NCBI GenBank assembly: GCA_017410525.1
Contig: JAFQQQ010000008.1
Coordinates: forward strand, 1-55,781
DNA: 55,781 nucleotides
From: Bacilli bacterium
GTDB lineage: Bacteria; Bacillota_I; Bacilli_A; RF39; UBA660
Direction: 5' to 3'
Position numbers and translations under genes: made by a program. Under the pieces are notes generated by a model. That model saw only the letters and a list, made by a program, of their open reading frames with translations, did no database searches and was not told the DNA's origin. Shown here piece by piece: positions 7,678 to 16,244 of this stretch (positions within the stretch are counted from its first letter, which is position 1; every line of letters begins with the position of its first letter).

Positions 7678-8637
7678 CTACCCTATTATTTTACCTATTA
7701 ACGATTCTTTTAAACCATTTAAGTAATCTTTAGCATTCATTCTTGATTTACCTTCTGGTTGAATAACTGTTAAAACAATTACCCCATTATGCGTTTTAAC
7801 ACCTATTCCTTCTTTATATATTTTTACTATTTCGCCATCTAATTTATTTGGAAAATATTCATCTATTATAATAGACTCCCATACTTTAAATCTCTTACCT
7901 TCTAACATAAAATAAGCTCCCGGAAAACTATTTAATCCTCTTATTTGATTATATACTTCTTTGCTAGTTTTACTAAAATCAACCTTTTCATCAATTGGTT
8001 TTATTATAGGTGCGAACGTTACTTGTCTCTCATCTTGTTTAATTCTTTTATTAGTACCTTCTATTATACTAGGTAAAGTTTCTATTAAAAGTTCACTACC
8101 TAATTTACTTAATTTATCGTGTAATGTACTTGCAGTATCAGTATCAGTTATTTCAACTTCTTTTTGACTTATAATATCTCCATCATCCATACCAGGAGCC
8201 ATATACATAATTGTAACGCCTGATTTACTATGTCCTTCTATAACTGCCCTATGGATAGGTGCTCCACCTCTAAGTTTAGGAAGTAACGAAGCATGTACAT
8301 TAATACACCCTAATCTTGGATAATCCAAAAGTTCTTTAGGCAGTATTTGCCCATAAGCACAGGTAACAATTAAATCTGGATCTAAATCAATTATTTCTTG
8401 ATATTCTTCTTTAATTTTATTTAATTGTATAACTACTATATTGTTTTTTTCTGCAAGTATTTTTATTGGAGGTTTAGCAACCTTACCACTTCTACCTACT
8501 TGCTTATCGGGTTGTGTTACTACTGCTTTTACTTTATAATTTTTTATTAAAACATCAAGTATAGGTACACTAAAATTAGGAGTACCCATAAATACTATTC
8601 TTAGTGGCCTTTTTGTTTCAATATCTTCAATATTCAT
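7678..8637 (-). CDS. fmt: Methionyl-tRNA formyltransferase
   Basis: Formylates initiator Met-tRNA using 10-formyltetrahydrofolate. The 319-aa length is normal. The N-terminal Rossmann-like domain has IVFMGTPNFSVPILD, the active-site region has NVHASLLPKLRGGAPIHRAVIEG and MDDGDI, and the C-terminal tRNA-binding OB domain begins near residue 210. The start is an ATG after GGTGATAAC. A TATAAT box just upstream (about 8655) suggests its own promoter. def is not adjacent. The neighbours are the carboxypeptidase gene upstream and an unknown membrane-protein gene downstream. Confidence 0.93.
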   Translation of the reverse strand: MNIEDIETKRPLRIVFMGTPNFSVPILDVLIKNYKVKAVVTQPDKQVGRSGKVAKPPIKILAEKNNIVVIQLNKIKEEYQEIIDLDPDLIVTCAYGQILPKELLDYPRLGCINVHASLLPKLRGGAPIHRAVIEGHSKSGVTIMYMAPGMDDGDIISQKEVEITDTDTASTLHDKLSKLGSELLIETLPSIIEGTNKRIKQDERQVTFAPIIKPIDEKVDFSKTSKEVYNQIRGLNSFPGAYFMLEGKRFKVWESIIIDEYFPNKLDGEIVKIYKEGIGVKTHNGVIVLTVIQPEGKSRMNAKDYLNGLKESLIGKIIG

Positions 8638-8692
8638 GTTATCACCAATAACATTATACTAAAAAAAAATAGAAAAATCTATCTTTTTATTA

Positions 8693-9853
8693 TTAACTAT
8701 TCTTAAACTTTTTAACTTTTATAAATATAACTAAAAACAATATAAAACCTGTTCCTATATATAAAGGATAATTATAATATTTTATTTCTACATCTAAATA
8801 AACATCAAAAGAATATAAAATATCATAATTATTTAATATAGTTACTGTACCTATTTTATCACCTTTTTTTATATCTCTGTTTAACTTTTCTATTCCTTCA
8901 TATTTATAAGTTAATTTATCTTTAGTAATTGTTTTTTCTAAATATAATTCTTTATCTTCAGGGGACTTAATATCATAAGCTTTAGTTTTACTATTTTTTA
9001 CTTCTATTGTTTTTAATAATTCATTTTTACTTAATATATTTATATAACCATAATTAGTAGAATAATATCCATATATATTTATTGTATCTTTTAAGTTATT
9101 AATTGTTCTTACATCTGCACCTAAAGTTATAAGTAAATAATCTACTCTATCTATAGATGTTGTACTAGCAAGACACATCCCAGCACCATATGTAAAACCC
9201 GTTTTAGAACCATCAATAATAGATGTATCTAAATTATATAGATTACTTGTTACCGTTAATGTTTTTTCTATTTTTTTATTAATACTATTTATAGTGTAAT
9301 AATTAGTATTAAATATTGTTTTAAATGTTTCATTTTCTAAACTATATATTAATATTTTAGCTAAATCAGAGGCAGTAGAATAATTATTTTCACTATCCAT
9401 ACCTATTGGATTATCAAACTTAGAATTAGTTACTCCAATTTCTTCGACTTTTTGATTCATTAAATTAGCAAACGATTCTATACTGCCACTAATATCTATT
9501 GCGAGTGCTTGAGCAGCATCTGCTGCACTAGGTAACATTAAAGCATATAAAAGGTCCATATAAGTTAGTTTATCTCCTACTTTAAATCCAGCTTTAACAT
9601 AACCATCTAATCCTTTTAACATTCTACTAGTTATTGTAACTTCTTTTTCTAAATTATCTGTATTTTCTATTACTGTTATAGCAGTTACTATTTTAGTGAG
9701 TGATGCAATCTGTACAATATCTTGACTATTTTTTTCATATATAATACTTTTATCATTCATATTATATAAAATAGCATTCTTTGAATTTATTTCTAATCCT
9801 TTAACATTTATAAATAGAAATAAAGTAATAATTAAAAGTATTAGTTTTTTCAT
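8693..9853 (-). CDS. D-alanyl-D-alanine carboxypeptidase (DacA/DacF family)
   Basis: A low-molecular-weight PBP trimming the terminal D-Ala from peptidoglycan stems outside the cell. The 386-aa protein has a signal peptide (residues 1-20), the active-site SLTK (near 51-54) and DGSKTGFT. The second motif reads PSAADAAQA, so Ala replaces the usual Asn of the SxN/SGN triad. The C-terminal domain ends in a hydrophobic helix (about 365-380) followed by KVKKFKNS, which would hold it in the membrane. The ATG follows GGTGATTAT. fmt follows in the same direction after a weak hairpin. Confidence 0.87.
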   Translation of the reverse strand: MKKLILLIITLFLFINVKGLEINSKNAILYNMNDKSIIYEKNSQDIVQIASLTKIVTAITVIENTDNLEKEVTITSRMLKGLDGYVKAGFKVGDKLTYMDLLYALMLPSAADAAQALAIDISGSIESFANLMNQKVEEIGVTNSKFDNPIGMDSENNYSTASDLAKILIYSLENETFKTIFNTNYYTINSINKKIEKTLTVTSNLYNLDTSIIDGSKTGFTYGAGMCLASTTSIDRVDYLLITLGADVRTINNLKDTINIYGYYSTNYGYINILSKNELLKTIEVKNSKTKAYDIKSPEDKELYLEKTITKDKLTYKYEGIEKLNRDIKKGDKIGTVTILNNYDILYSFDVYLDVEIKYYNYPLYIGTGFILFLVIFIKVKKFKNS

Positions 9854-9899
9854 ATAATCACCATAAATATTATACCTTAATTATAATTTTTTAGAAATA

Positions 9900-9920
9900 G
9901 AAAAAGATAGAAATGCTATC
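9900..9920 (-). terminator. Terminator after yebC-family gene
   Basis: On the minus strand GATAG and CTATC pair around a 5-base loop and are followed by TTTTTC. Confidence 0.55.
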
Positions 9921-10634
9921 TTATAATTCTACATTGTGATATACATTTTGTACATCATCTACTTCATCTAACATAGTAAGTAATTTATTAAATGTTTCTA
10001 AATCTTCACCAGTTAAAGTTACTCTATCTTTTGGTAATAAACTTATTTCATCAACAGTAAATTCTATATCATTTTTGATACTTAATATTGCTTCTTTAAT
10101 TTTAAATAAATCATTAGGATTACCATATATTAAAGTATTACCATTATCATTTTCCATATCAACAAAATCAATATCATTCATAATTAATGCATCCATAATA
10201 GATTCTTCATCTATACCAGTAAAACCTACTATACATAAATTATCATACATATAAGCAACACTACCCATAGCACCCATTTTAACTTTGCATTTATTAACTA
10301 CTGTTCTAACATCGCTTACACTTCTATTTACATTATCTGTTAAACATTCTACCATTAGTGTAGATCCATTTGGACCAAATAATTCATAAGTTACTACTTC
10401 GTAGTTTTCACCTGCACCACTATTTACTTTATCTATAGCTCTTTTAATTACATCACCAGGTACTTGTTCTTTTTTAGCTTTTTCAATTAACCTTTTCAAA
10501 GCCGGATTCCCTTCTGGAGTAGTACCACCATTTTTAGCTACTTGATATATTTCTTTAGCATACATACCATATAATTTTCCTTTAGCTGCTCCTGTCTTAG
10601 CTTTAGCAGCTGCTATATTCGGAAATCTTCCCAT
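9921..10634 (-). CDS. YebC/PmpR family protein
   Basis: A 237-aa member of the YebC family, with the conserved N-terminus GRFPNIAAAKAKTGAAKGK, PEGNPALKRLIEKAKKEQVPGDVIKRAIDK, and YELFGPNGSTLMVECLTDNVNRSVSDVR. Members were described as transcription regulators, and some are now linked to relief of ribosome stalling at proline-rich sequences. The frame can be extended to 10664, but AAGGAGGAGAATTAAT directly precedes the ATG at 10634, which also gives the family N-terminus. It lies immediately downstream of rnc and ends at a hairpin. Confidence 0.9.
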   Translation of the reverse strand: MGRFPNIAAAKAKTGAAKGKLYGMYAKEIYQVAKNGGTTPEGNPALKRLIEKAKKEQVPGDVIKRAIDKVNSGAGENYEVVTYELFGPNGSTLMVECLTDNVNRSVSDVRTVVNKCKVKMGAMGSVAYMYDNLCIVGFTGIDEESIMDALIMNDIDFVDMENDNGNTLIYGNPNDLFKIKEAILSIKNDIEFTVDEISLLPKDRVTLTGEDLETFNKLLTMLDEVDDVQNVYHNVEL

Positions 10635-10635
10635 A

Positions 10636-11319
10636 TTAATTCTCCTCCTTGTTAAAATCACCATTTTGTGCTTTTTTTAAAGCATCATGCGCGGCTATTT
10701 GTTCTGCTTCTTTTTTACTGTGAGCAGTTCCTTGTCCATACACTATATTATCTATTTTTACTTCTACTGTAAATGTTTTATCATGAGCAGGACCAGTTTC
10801 ATCAATAACAACATACTCTAAACTCTTTTTATCAGTTTGAACTAATTCTTGTAATACTGATTTATAATCATCAAAGAAATCAACAGTTTTATCTTCTATT
10901 AAAGGGATAATGTGTTTGTAAATAAACTTTTTTACTTCTTCAAAACCTAAGTCTAAGTACATTGCCCCCATAAATGATTCAAATATATCAGCAACTATTG
11001 CTTTTCTATATTTACCACCACGTTCTTCTTCACCATGCCCAAGCCTTAAATATTCATTTAATCCAAGTCTTGATGAATATTCAAAGTTAGCATTCTCACA
11101 TACATAATGACTTCTATATTTAGTCATCTTACCTTCTTCATGTTCTGTATTTTTATATAAATATTCACTTATTACAAGTTCAAGTACAGCATCTCCCAAG
11201 AATTCTAACCTCTCGTAACTCTTAACATCATTCTCATTTGCATAACTTGTATGAGTTAAAGCTCTTTCATATAATTTAACGTTTTTATAAGGTATTTCTA
11301 ATTTTTCTAATAATTCCAT
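10636..11319 (-). CDS. rnc: Ribonuclease III
   Basis: A double-strand-specific endoribonuclease for rRNA and mRNA maturation, 227 aa. The catalytic domain has the signature YERLEFLGDAVLELVISEYLY with the metal-binding Glu/Asp residues, and KAIVADIFESFMGAMYLDLG carries the second set. The C-terminal double-stranded RNA-binding domain covers about residues 150-220 (YKSVLQELVQTDKKSLEY ... KKEAEQIAAHDALKKA). The stop codon overlaps the ribosome site of yebC. It starts after GGGTGGTATAA and is divergent from yidD. RNase III cleaves toxin mRNA:antisense duplexes in several type I systems, which is relevant to the locus at 3 kb. Confidence 0.95.
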   Translation of the reverse strand: MELLEKLEIPYKNVKLYERALTHTSYANENDVKSYERLEFLGDAVLELVISEYLYKNTEHEEGKMTKYRSHYVCENANFEYSSRLGLNEYLRLGHGEEERGGKYRKAIVADIFESFMGAMYLDLGFEEVKKFIYKHIIPLIEDKTVDFFDDYKSVLQELVQTDKKSLEYVVIDETGPAHDKTFTVEVKIDNIVYGQGTAHSKKEAEQIAAHDALKKAQNGDFNKEEN

Positions 11320-11371
11320 TTATACCACCCATACCATTATATCAAAAAATTAGAAAAATAGAAATTCTTAT

Positions 11372-11400
11372 TTTACTTTTTATATATTTTCTAGTATAAT
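11372..11400 (+). promoter_or_regulatory. Promoter of yidD and the metal-binding lipoprotein gene
   Basis: TTTACT (11372-11377), a 17-bp spacer and TATAAT (11395-11400), followed by GTGGTG before the ATG at 11416. Confidence 0.65.
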
Positions 11401-11415
11401 TATAGTGGTGTTAAA

Positions 11416-11646
11416 ATGAAATATATACTAATAGGTTTAATTAGAGTATATCAATTACTACCATTTAAGTGTCATTCGTCTTGTAAATTCATACCTACTT
11501 GTTCTAATTACGGTATTGAAGCAATTAAAACGTATGGTAGTATTAAAGGTACTTATCTAACTATTAAAAGAATAATAAGGTGTAATCCACTAAGTAAAGG
11601 TGGATATGATCCTTTAACAAAGGAGAATGTTTATGAAAAAAATTAA
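11416..11646 (+). CDS. yidD: Membrane protein insertion efficiency factor YidD
   Basis: A 76-aa protein with the UPF0161/YidD signature: IRVYQLLPFKCHSSCKFIPTCS followed by NYGIEAIKTYG, three Cys, a later RCNP, and GGYDPL at the end. The amphipathic N-terminus binds the membrane near YidC/Sec, where YidD helps insertion of membrane proteins. It is the first gene of a two-gene operon, and its 3' end overlaps the start of the following lipoprotein gene, including its AAGGAG site. Confidence 0.9.
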   Translation: MKYILIGLIRVYQLLPFKCHSSCKFIPTCSNYGIEAIKTYGSIKGTYLTIKRIIRCNPLSKGGYDPLTKENVYEKN

Positions 11647-12496
11647 AACTTTAATTATAGCAATTATCTTAATAAGTTTAACTGGTTGTTTAAAAAAAGA
11701 TTCTATGGAAGATATAAAGATAGTTACCTCTTCATACCCTATTGAATATGTTGTTAATGAACTTTATGGTGAACATAGTACTATAACTAGTATTTATCCT
11801 AAAGATGATGAAACTATTAGCTTTGAAGTTACTGATGTTTTATTAGAACAATATAGCGATAATGAACTTTTTATATTTAATGGTCTATCTAAAGAAAAGC
11901 AATATTTAAAACAAATGTCAAAAAATAATAAAGAGTTAATGTTAATAGATTTTGTAGGAGATGACATTAAATTAGAAAACATTAATGCTATGGAAGAGTT
12001 ATGGTTGGATCCAAATAATTTACTTGCTATAACAAATAATATAAGAAAAAGATTTAAAGGATATATTGATAGTACTTATTTAATTAATGAAATAGATTCT
12101 AATTATGAAAATTTAAAAATTAAATTAACTAGTTTAGATGGTAAATACTACTCTATTGGTAAAAATGCTAGCGCTAACACTATAATCGTTAGTGATGATG
12201 CTTTCTTATTCTTAAAGAAATATGGCCTTAAAGTTATTTCTATAGATCCTGATACTGCTAAAGATAAGACTATTGACGAAGCAAAAAGATTACTAAGTAA
12301 TGGTACTTGTAAATATTTATTTATAAAGTATTTGGAAGATGATGAAACTATAAATACATTCATAAATGAAACTGGTGCACAATCTTTACAACTATATACT
12401 ATGACTAACTTAAAAAATCTAAATGTAGAAAAAAATAATTATATTACTTTAATGGATCAGAACTTAGAAACATTGAAATTAGAATTATATAAATAA
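11633..12496 (+). CDS. Metal-binding ABC-transporter substrate-binding lipoprotein (ZnuA/SBP_bac_9 family)
   Basis: A 287-aa lipoprotein: KK-rich N-terminus, hydrophobic h-region and lipobox LTGC (Cys near 19), so membrane-anchored outside. The mature part follows ZnuA/TroA-type proteins: VTSSYPIEYVVNELYG at the start, LLEQYSDNELFIFNGL, a long linking helix, and YLFIKYLEDDETINTFINETGAQSLQL late on. These proteins normally deliver Zn or Mn to an ABC permease. Few of the usual metal-binding histidines are visible and there is no His-rich loop, so metal specificity is doubtful. An upstream in-frame ATG (11627) lies inside the ribosome site, and AAGGAG is correctly spaced for 11633. No permease or ATPase gene is adjacent. 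Confidence 0.72.
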   Translation: MKKIKTLIIAIILISLTGCLKKDSMEDIKIVTSSYPIEYVVNELYGEHSTITSIYPKDDETISFEVTDVLLEQYSDNELFIFNGLSKEKQYLKQMSKNNKELMLIDFVGDDIKLENINAMEELWLDPNNLLAITNNIRKRFKGYIDSTYLINEIDSNYENLKIKLTSLDGKYYSIGKNASANTIIVSDDAFLFLKKYGLKVISIDPDTAKDKTIDEAKRLLSNGTCKYLFIKYLEDDETINTFINETGAQSLQLYTMTNLKNLNVEKNNYITLMDQNLETLKLELYK

Positions 12497-12504
12497 ATAA
12501 AAAA

Positions 12505-12535
12505 GAAGAATTAATTTTCTTCCTTTTTATTTTTC
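12505..12535 (+). terminator. Terminator after the lipoprotein gene
   Basis: GAAGAA (12505-12510), loop TTAATT and TTCTTC (12517-12522) precede CTTTTTATTTTT. The sequence also encodes the last residues of the convergent 59-aa ORF. Confidence 0.65.
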
Positions 12536-12690
12536 ATTAATAAGATTCCAGATATAATTGTAAAAGGAGTTAACATAATTCCTATACTCTGGAAAAACTT
12601 ATTATTTATTGTAAGCAATATTTCACATATAAAAACCAAACTGAATAAAGTCCAAAAACAGTTTTTCTGCTTACTTATAAACTTTTTCAT
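12511..12690 (-). CDS. Small two-helix membrane protein, 59 aa
   Basis: An ATG at 12690 with AGAGGAAATT directly upstream opens a 59-codon ORF that ends at the convergent terminator. The protein starts MKKFISKQKN and has a first hydrophobic segment at about 11-28 (FWTLFSLVFICEILLTI). A second lies at about 36-52 (SIGIMLTPFTIISGILL), and the charged tail is KNKKEEN. The good ribosome site, positive N-terminus and two membrane helices support a real gene in what would otherwise be a 260-base gap. No family recognised. Confidence 0.55.
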   Translation of the reverse strand: MKKFISKQKNCFWTLFSLVFICEILLTINNKFFQSIGIMLTPFTIISGILLMKNKKEEN

Positions 12691-12755
12691 AATTTCCTCT
12701 TTTCTTTGGACAAGATGTATTATAACACACTACAAGAAAAAAGTAAAATTATTAA

Positions 12756-12965
12756 TTACATATATTTTGTCATAGATTTCATCATTTGATTAACTTGCTT
12801 TTGACTTGGAGTTCTACCCATTTGCATCATCATAGCTTTAATCATTTGTTCATTTATAGGAGGATTCTTTTTTAAGTATTTTTTCATATAAAACCTAGCT
12901 AAGAAAAAACCTAAAACTGCCCCTACTATTAATCCAATTAATATATATAATATATCCATCCACAT
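12756..12965 (-). CDS. yneF: YneF family protein (UPF0154)
   Basis: A 69-aa protein with one N-terminal membrane helix ([21 protein letters not shown]), a basic stretch [13 protein letters not shown], and the conserved cytoplasmic motif [23 protein letters not shown]. This is the UPF0154 pattern. Function in the family is not established. A longer start at 12974 leaves no spacing to AAAGG, so the ATG at 12965 fits better. In Bacillus subtilis yneF lies beside sirA (yneE). The same pair occurs here with the SirA-like gene at 13015-13392. Confidence 0.87.
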   Translation of the reverse strand: MWMDILYILIGLIVGAVLGFFLARFYMKKYLKKNPPINEQMIKAMMMQMGRTPSQKQVNQMMKSMTKYM

Positions 12966-13014
12966 ATTAACCATCCTTTCACTTATAATATTTTACTATA
13001 TAATAACTTATTTT

Positions 13015-13392
13015 TCAAGTAAATTTATCTCTTAACCAAAAATATTCATTAGTATCAAAGTTACATATAAATATATTTTTATTATAAATATAAAATATAC
13101 AAAGTATCTCTTTTAAATATTTATCATTATTTATTACACAACAACTTTTCCTAACTTCAAAATAATTATATTTGTCCAAATAAAATTTATTATTATTATA
13201 TTTTAAATTTGTTTTCGTTTTAATATAATGTTTTAATGTTTTTACATCAAATAAATTACAAATATTGTAATATAAACTTATTCCATAACTATAATTTTCC
13301 TTATGCATTGTCTTTAATTTATATAATATATCAAACAAATACTCTTTGTTGTTTTTAAAATAATTATCTTTTATTATAAATAGATAGTACAT
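13015..13392 (-). CDS. SirA-like protein (sporulation inhibitor of replication)
   Basis: A 125-aa soluble protein starting MYYLFIIKDNYF, like the MERxYYxYLIKEEFA start of SirA. It ends in an FDTNEYFWLRDKFT segment that matches the closing part of SirA (FKAQKYGWL...KF). In B. subtilis SirA is made under Spo0A control and binds DnaA domain I to stop new rounds of replication at the start of sporulation. The middle of the protein is divergent and rich in Asn, Lys and Tyr. The adjacent yneF gene matches the Bacillus order (yneE/sirA-yneF), which strengthens the weak sequence match. The GTG at 13401 is part of the AGGTGAG ribosome site, so the ATG at 13392 was chosen. Confidence 0.6.
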   Translation of the reverse strand: MYYLFIIKDNYFKNNKEYLFDILYKLKTMHKENYSYGISLYYNICNLFDVKTLKHYIKTKTNLKYNNNKFYLDKYNYFEVRKSCCVINNDKYLKEILCIFYIYNKNIFICNFDTNEYFWLRDKFT

Positions 13393-13471
13393 ACATCTCA
13401 CCTAGTTTATTATAAAACATATTTCCCAAAAAAAATGTAGAAAAAAGAATATCAACTGTGAAGTGATATTC

Positions 13472-15847
13472 TTAATTTGGTTTAATATTTCCAAGTAATA
13501 CTTCTAATTTTGATTTTTCATCCACTTTAGTACCTTTTTTAATACTTTGACTGGCAACATATCCATATCCATCAAATGAATATTCCATGCCTATAAATTC
13601 ACATAATTTTATAACATCATATCTTGACCAGTTCATAATGTTCGGCATAGTATAATCGTTACTATTGGTAAGTAAGAATATTTTATCTCCTGATATAACT
13701 GTTGTATTTTTAGATGGGTATTGATTAATTATTCTATTTCCGCTACCTATAACAACAACATCCAATCCTTTTTCATTTAATTGTTCTTTTACTTTACTAA
13801 CATCTTTATTGCTATAAGCAGATAATTTATAAGATATATCATCTTCATTGTTATTACTATTACTAAATATTTTCTTATACTTAGAAATATTTTGAACTAA
13901 TTCCCTTATGCTTGCTGGAAGAGCTAAATTAGCGTTTTTCTTTGGTCTTTTAGCAGCTGCATAAATAATTATTTGTGGATTATCTTTGGGATACATAAGA
14001 CCTATAGAAACTATATAGTCATTACTTCCTGTTAGGTATGCCCCATTTTCAAAAATTTGAGCAGTTCCTGTTTTACCTATTATATCAAATCCTTCAACAT
14101 AATATTTACTTCCTGTAGGACTATCTGGTTGAATAACACTTTCCATTAAATCTTTTATCTTATTTATTGTGGTGGTACTAACTAATTGTTCGCTTTTTTC
14201 TACTTTAGTTTTAATTTCTTCATTAGTTCTACCATTAACCATTTTACTAATTATATTAGGTTTTACCATTACTCCATCATTAGCAACTATAGTGAGTGCT
14301 TGAAGCTGTTGAATTGCAGTTGTTGAAATACCTTGACCAAACCCAGCAGACATTAACTCTGTTTCATATTTATAACTTATATTACCTTTCTCTTCATTTG
14401 AAAGTTCTATTCCTGTTTTACTATTAAATCCATAACTTTCTAAGCATTTTTTTAATTTATCTTTTGATAAATAATCTTTAATAATATTTATAATAGCGAC
14501 ATTTGATGAGTAACTAAATCCTGAATCATAACTTAAGTAACCCCATCCTTTTTTATCCCAGTCACCTATTTTATAACCATCTTCAAACTCATATGTACCA
14601 CTTAAATAAGTTTTTTCTCCATCATATAAGCCAGTCTCAATAGCACACATATATGTATATATTTTCATAACACTTCCTGGTTCATATGTATAGGAAACTA
14701 ATGGGTTTTGATAAGTCATATTATTTGGTAAACTATTGGGATTGTAAGATGGATTTGTTGCACTCGCATATATATCTCCGGTTTTCGCATCCATTACAGT
14801 TACTATAGTCCAATCAGGATTATAGTCTTCTTGTATATTATTAACTGCTGTTTCAGCAAATCTTTGTATATTTGAATCAATAGTTAAATAAATATCATAT
14901 CCATCAATCGAATTAATTTTTTCTTCTGGAGTATCTGGTATTTTAAAACCTTCTTTATCTTGTTGATACTTTATATATCCATCAGTACCTTGCAATTTAT
15001 TTTCATAATTACTTTCAATTCCAAGTTCTCCTACTATCGTACTATCCATGGTATTAAAAGCATCATATCCAGTAACATTTATAACTATATTAGCCAAAGT
15101 TTCTCCATATGTTTTTATCAATAAAATACTAGTACCTTTTTTCATCCCTTTTACTGTTGTATTACTTATTTTAATAATCTTATCATTAAAAGGTTCTATA
15201 GTTATGCCACCATAGTTATTAAAAAAATTTTGATAATAATTATATAAATCGTATTCTTCTCCTAATTTTATGTTGATTCTTGTATATTGTTTAGCATACC
15301 CAATTATATAAGAAGCAAAATCCCCATTAGGATAATATCTTTTTACTGTTTCACTAAAACCTATTCCAGGTAAATCCAATTCTTCTATAGCAAGTTTAGT
15401 AAGTTCAGTTAAATTTCTACCAACTTTACCAAACTCTACTTGTTTTGATTTTTTATTTAATCTTTCAAGTATATATTCATAATTATCTTCACCGAGTACA
15501 CTAGCTAACTTAGTAGCAGTATATTCTTTATCTACTACATGTTTTGGATTATCTTCATCTTTAGTTCTATTGGAATCAAGATGAGCTATCAAAGTGTAGG
15601 AAGAAATATTTTGTGCGAGAACATTACTTTCTATATCATAAATAGTTCCTCTTTCAGCAATTAATATATCTGTTACAGTTTGTCTATTAGCAGCAAACTT
15701 TTGCATATCAATTCCATATACTTTTTTAGATAATCCTAAATAACATAACTGTATAAATAAAATCAACATAATTACAAAGAAAGTAATAAAACAAATAATA
15801 GGCGCATTCCACTTAGGACGTCTAGGTTTAACGTTTTGATTATTCAT
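13472..15847 (-). CDS. ftsI: Division transpeptidase FtsI/PBP2B-type class B PBP with two PASTA domains
   Basis: A 791-aa class B penicillin-binding protein making septal peptidoglycan cross-links. It has a short basic cytoplasmic tail, a membrane helix at about 14-36, a PBP dimerisation domain (about 55-280) and a transpeptidase domain. The catalytic motifs are complete: EPGSVMKIY (SxxK), SYSSNVAI (SxN) and GKTGTAQIF (KTG). Two PASTA domains follow (from about residue 675: ISYKLSAYSNKDVSK and YTMPNIMNWSRYDV). It follows ftsL in the mraZ-rsmH-ftsL operon, which identifies it as the vegetative division PBP. The ATG has AAAGGAGGTAAAA in front. The interrupted SpoVD-like gene at 40274-41137 is its paralogue. 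Confidence 0.93.
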   Translation of the reverse strand: MNNQNVKPRRPKWNAPIICFITFFVIMLILFIQLCYLGLSKKVYGIDMQKFAANRQTVTDILIAERGTIYDIESNVLAQNISSYTLIAHLDSNRTKDEDNPKHVVDKEYTATKLASVLGEDNYEYILERLNKKSKQVEFGKVGRNLTELTKLAIEELDLPGIGFSETVKRYYPNGDFASYIIGYAKQYTRINIKLGEEYDLYNYYQNFFNNYGGITIEPFNDKIIKISNTTVKGMKKGTSILLIKTYGETLANIVINVTGYDAFNTMDSTIVGELGIESNYENKLQGTDGYIKYQQDKEGFKIPDTPEEKINSIDGYDIYLTIDSNIQRFAETAVNNIQEDYNPDWTIVTVMDAKTGDIYASATNPSYNPNSLPNNMTYQNPLVSYTYEPGSVMKIYTYMCAIETGLYDGEKTYLSGTYEFEDGYKIGDWDKKGWGYLSYDSGFSYSSNVAIINIIKDYLSKDKLKKCLESYGFNSKTGIELSNEEKGNISYKYETELMSAGFGQGISTTAIQQLQALTIVANDGVMVKPNIISKMVNGRTNEEIKTKVEKSEQLVSTTTINKIKDLMESVIQPDSPTGSKYYVEGFDIIGKTGTAQIFENGAYLTGSNDYIVSIGLMYPKDNPQIIIYAAAKRPKKNANLALPASIRELVQNISKYKKIFSNSNNNEDDISYKLSAYSNKDVSKVKEQLNEKGLDVVVIGSGNRIINQYPSKNTTVISGDKIFLLTNSNDYTMPNIMNWSRYDVIKLCEFIGMEYSFDGYGYVASQSIKKGTKVDEKSKLEVLLGNIKPN

Positions 15848-15938
15848 TTTTACCTCCTTTTAATATTCTACTATATATCCATTATAACATTTATATTTTT
15901 ATAAGTAAATTAAAAACATATAAGTTTTTACTTATATG

Positions 15939-16244
15939 TTATTTTACAACTATTATATTGTCGTTATTGTAAGCAAGACCCATTTCTTTTAAAACACTAC
16001 TTAAGTTTTCATATGAAGTGAGTTCGTTTACCTGCATTACCAAACTCTGATTTTTCTTTTCTTGGCCATCTATTTGATATGAAATTTTTTCTATATCCAT
16101 TTTAAGGTTACTTATACTAGCACTAGAAAATACCTTGATAAAAACTGTTAAAATTGCGCAAAAAACACCTAATGTATATAACATTTTTTCACCTTGTGTT
16201 AATCTTGCTACCTTTCTAGTACTATTTTTCATATTATCTACCAA
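15939..16244 (-). CDS. ftsL: Cell division protein FtsL-like
   Basis: A 101-aa bitopic protein. A basic N-terminus (NSTRKVARLTQGEK) is followed by one membrane helix (about 21-41) and an extracellular coiled coil (about 45-85, MDIEKISYQIDGQEKKNQSL), the FtsL/DivIC shape. Sequence identity is always low in this family. Position between rsmH and ftsI is the conserved place for ftsL and the main evidence. The protein is part of the FtsQ(DivIB)-FtsL-FtsB(DivIC) complex that activates FtsW-FtsI. The start overlaps the end of rsmH by 11 bases; an ATG four codons later is possible. Confidence 0.82.
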   Translation of the reverse strand: MVDNMKNSTRKVARLTQGEKMLYTLGVFCAILTVFIKVFSSASISNLKMDIEKISYQIDGQEKKNQSLVMQVNELTSYENLSSVLKEMGLAYNNDNIIVVK

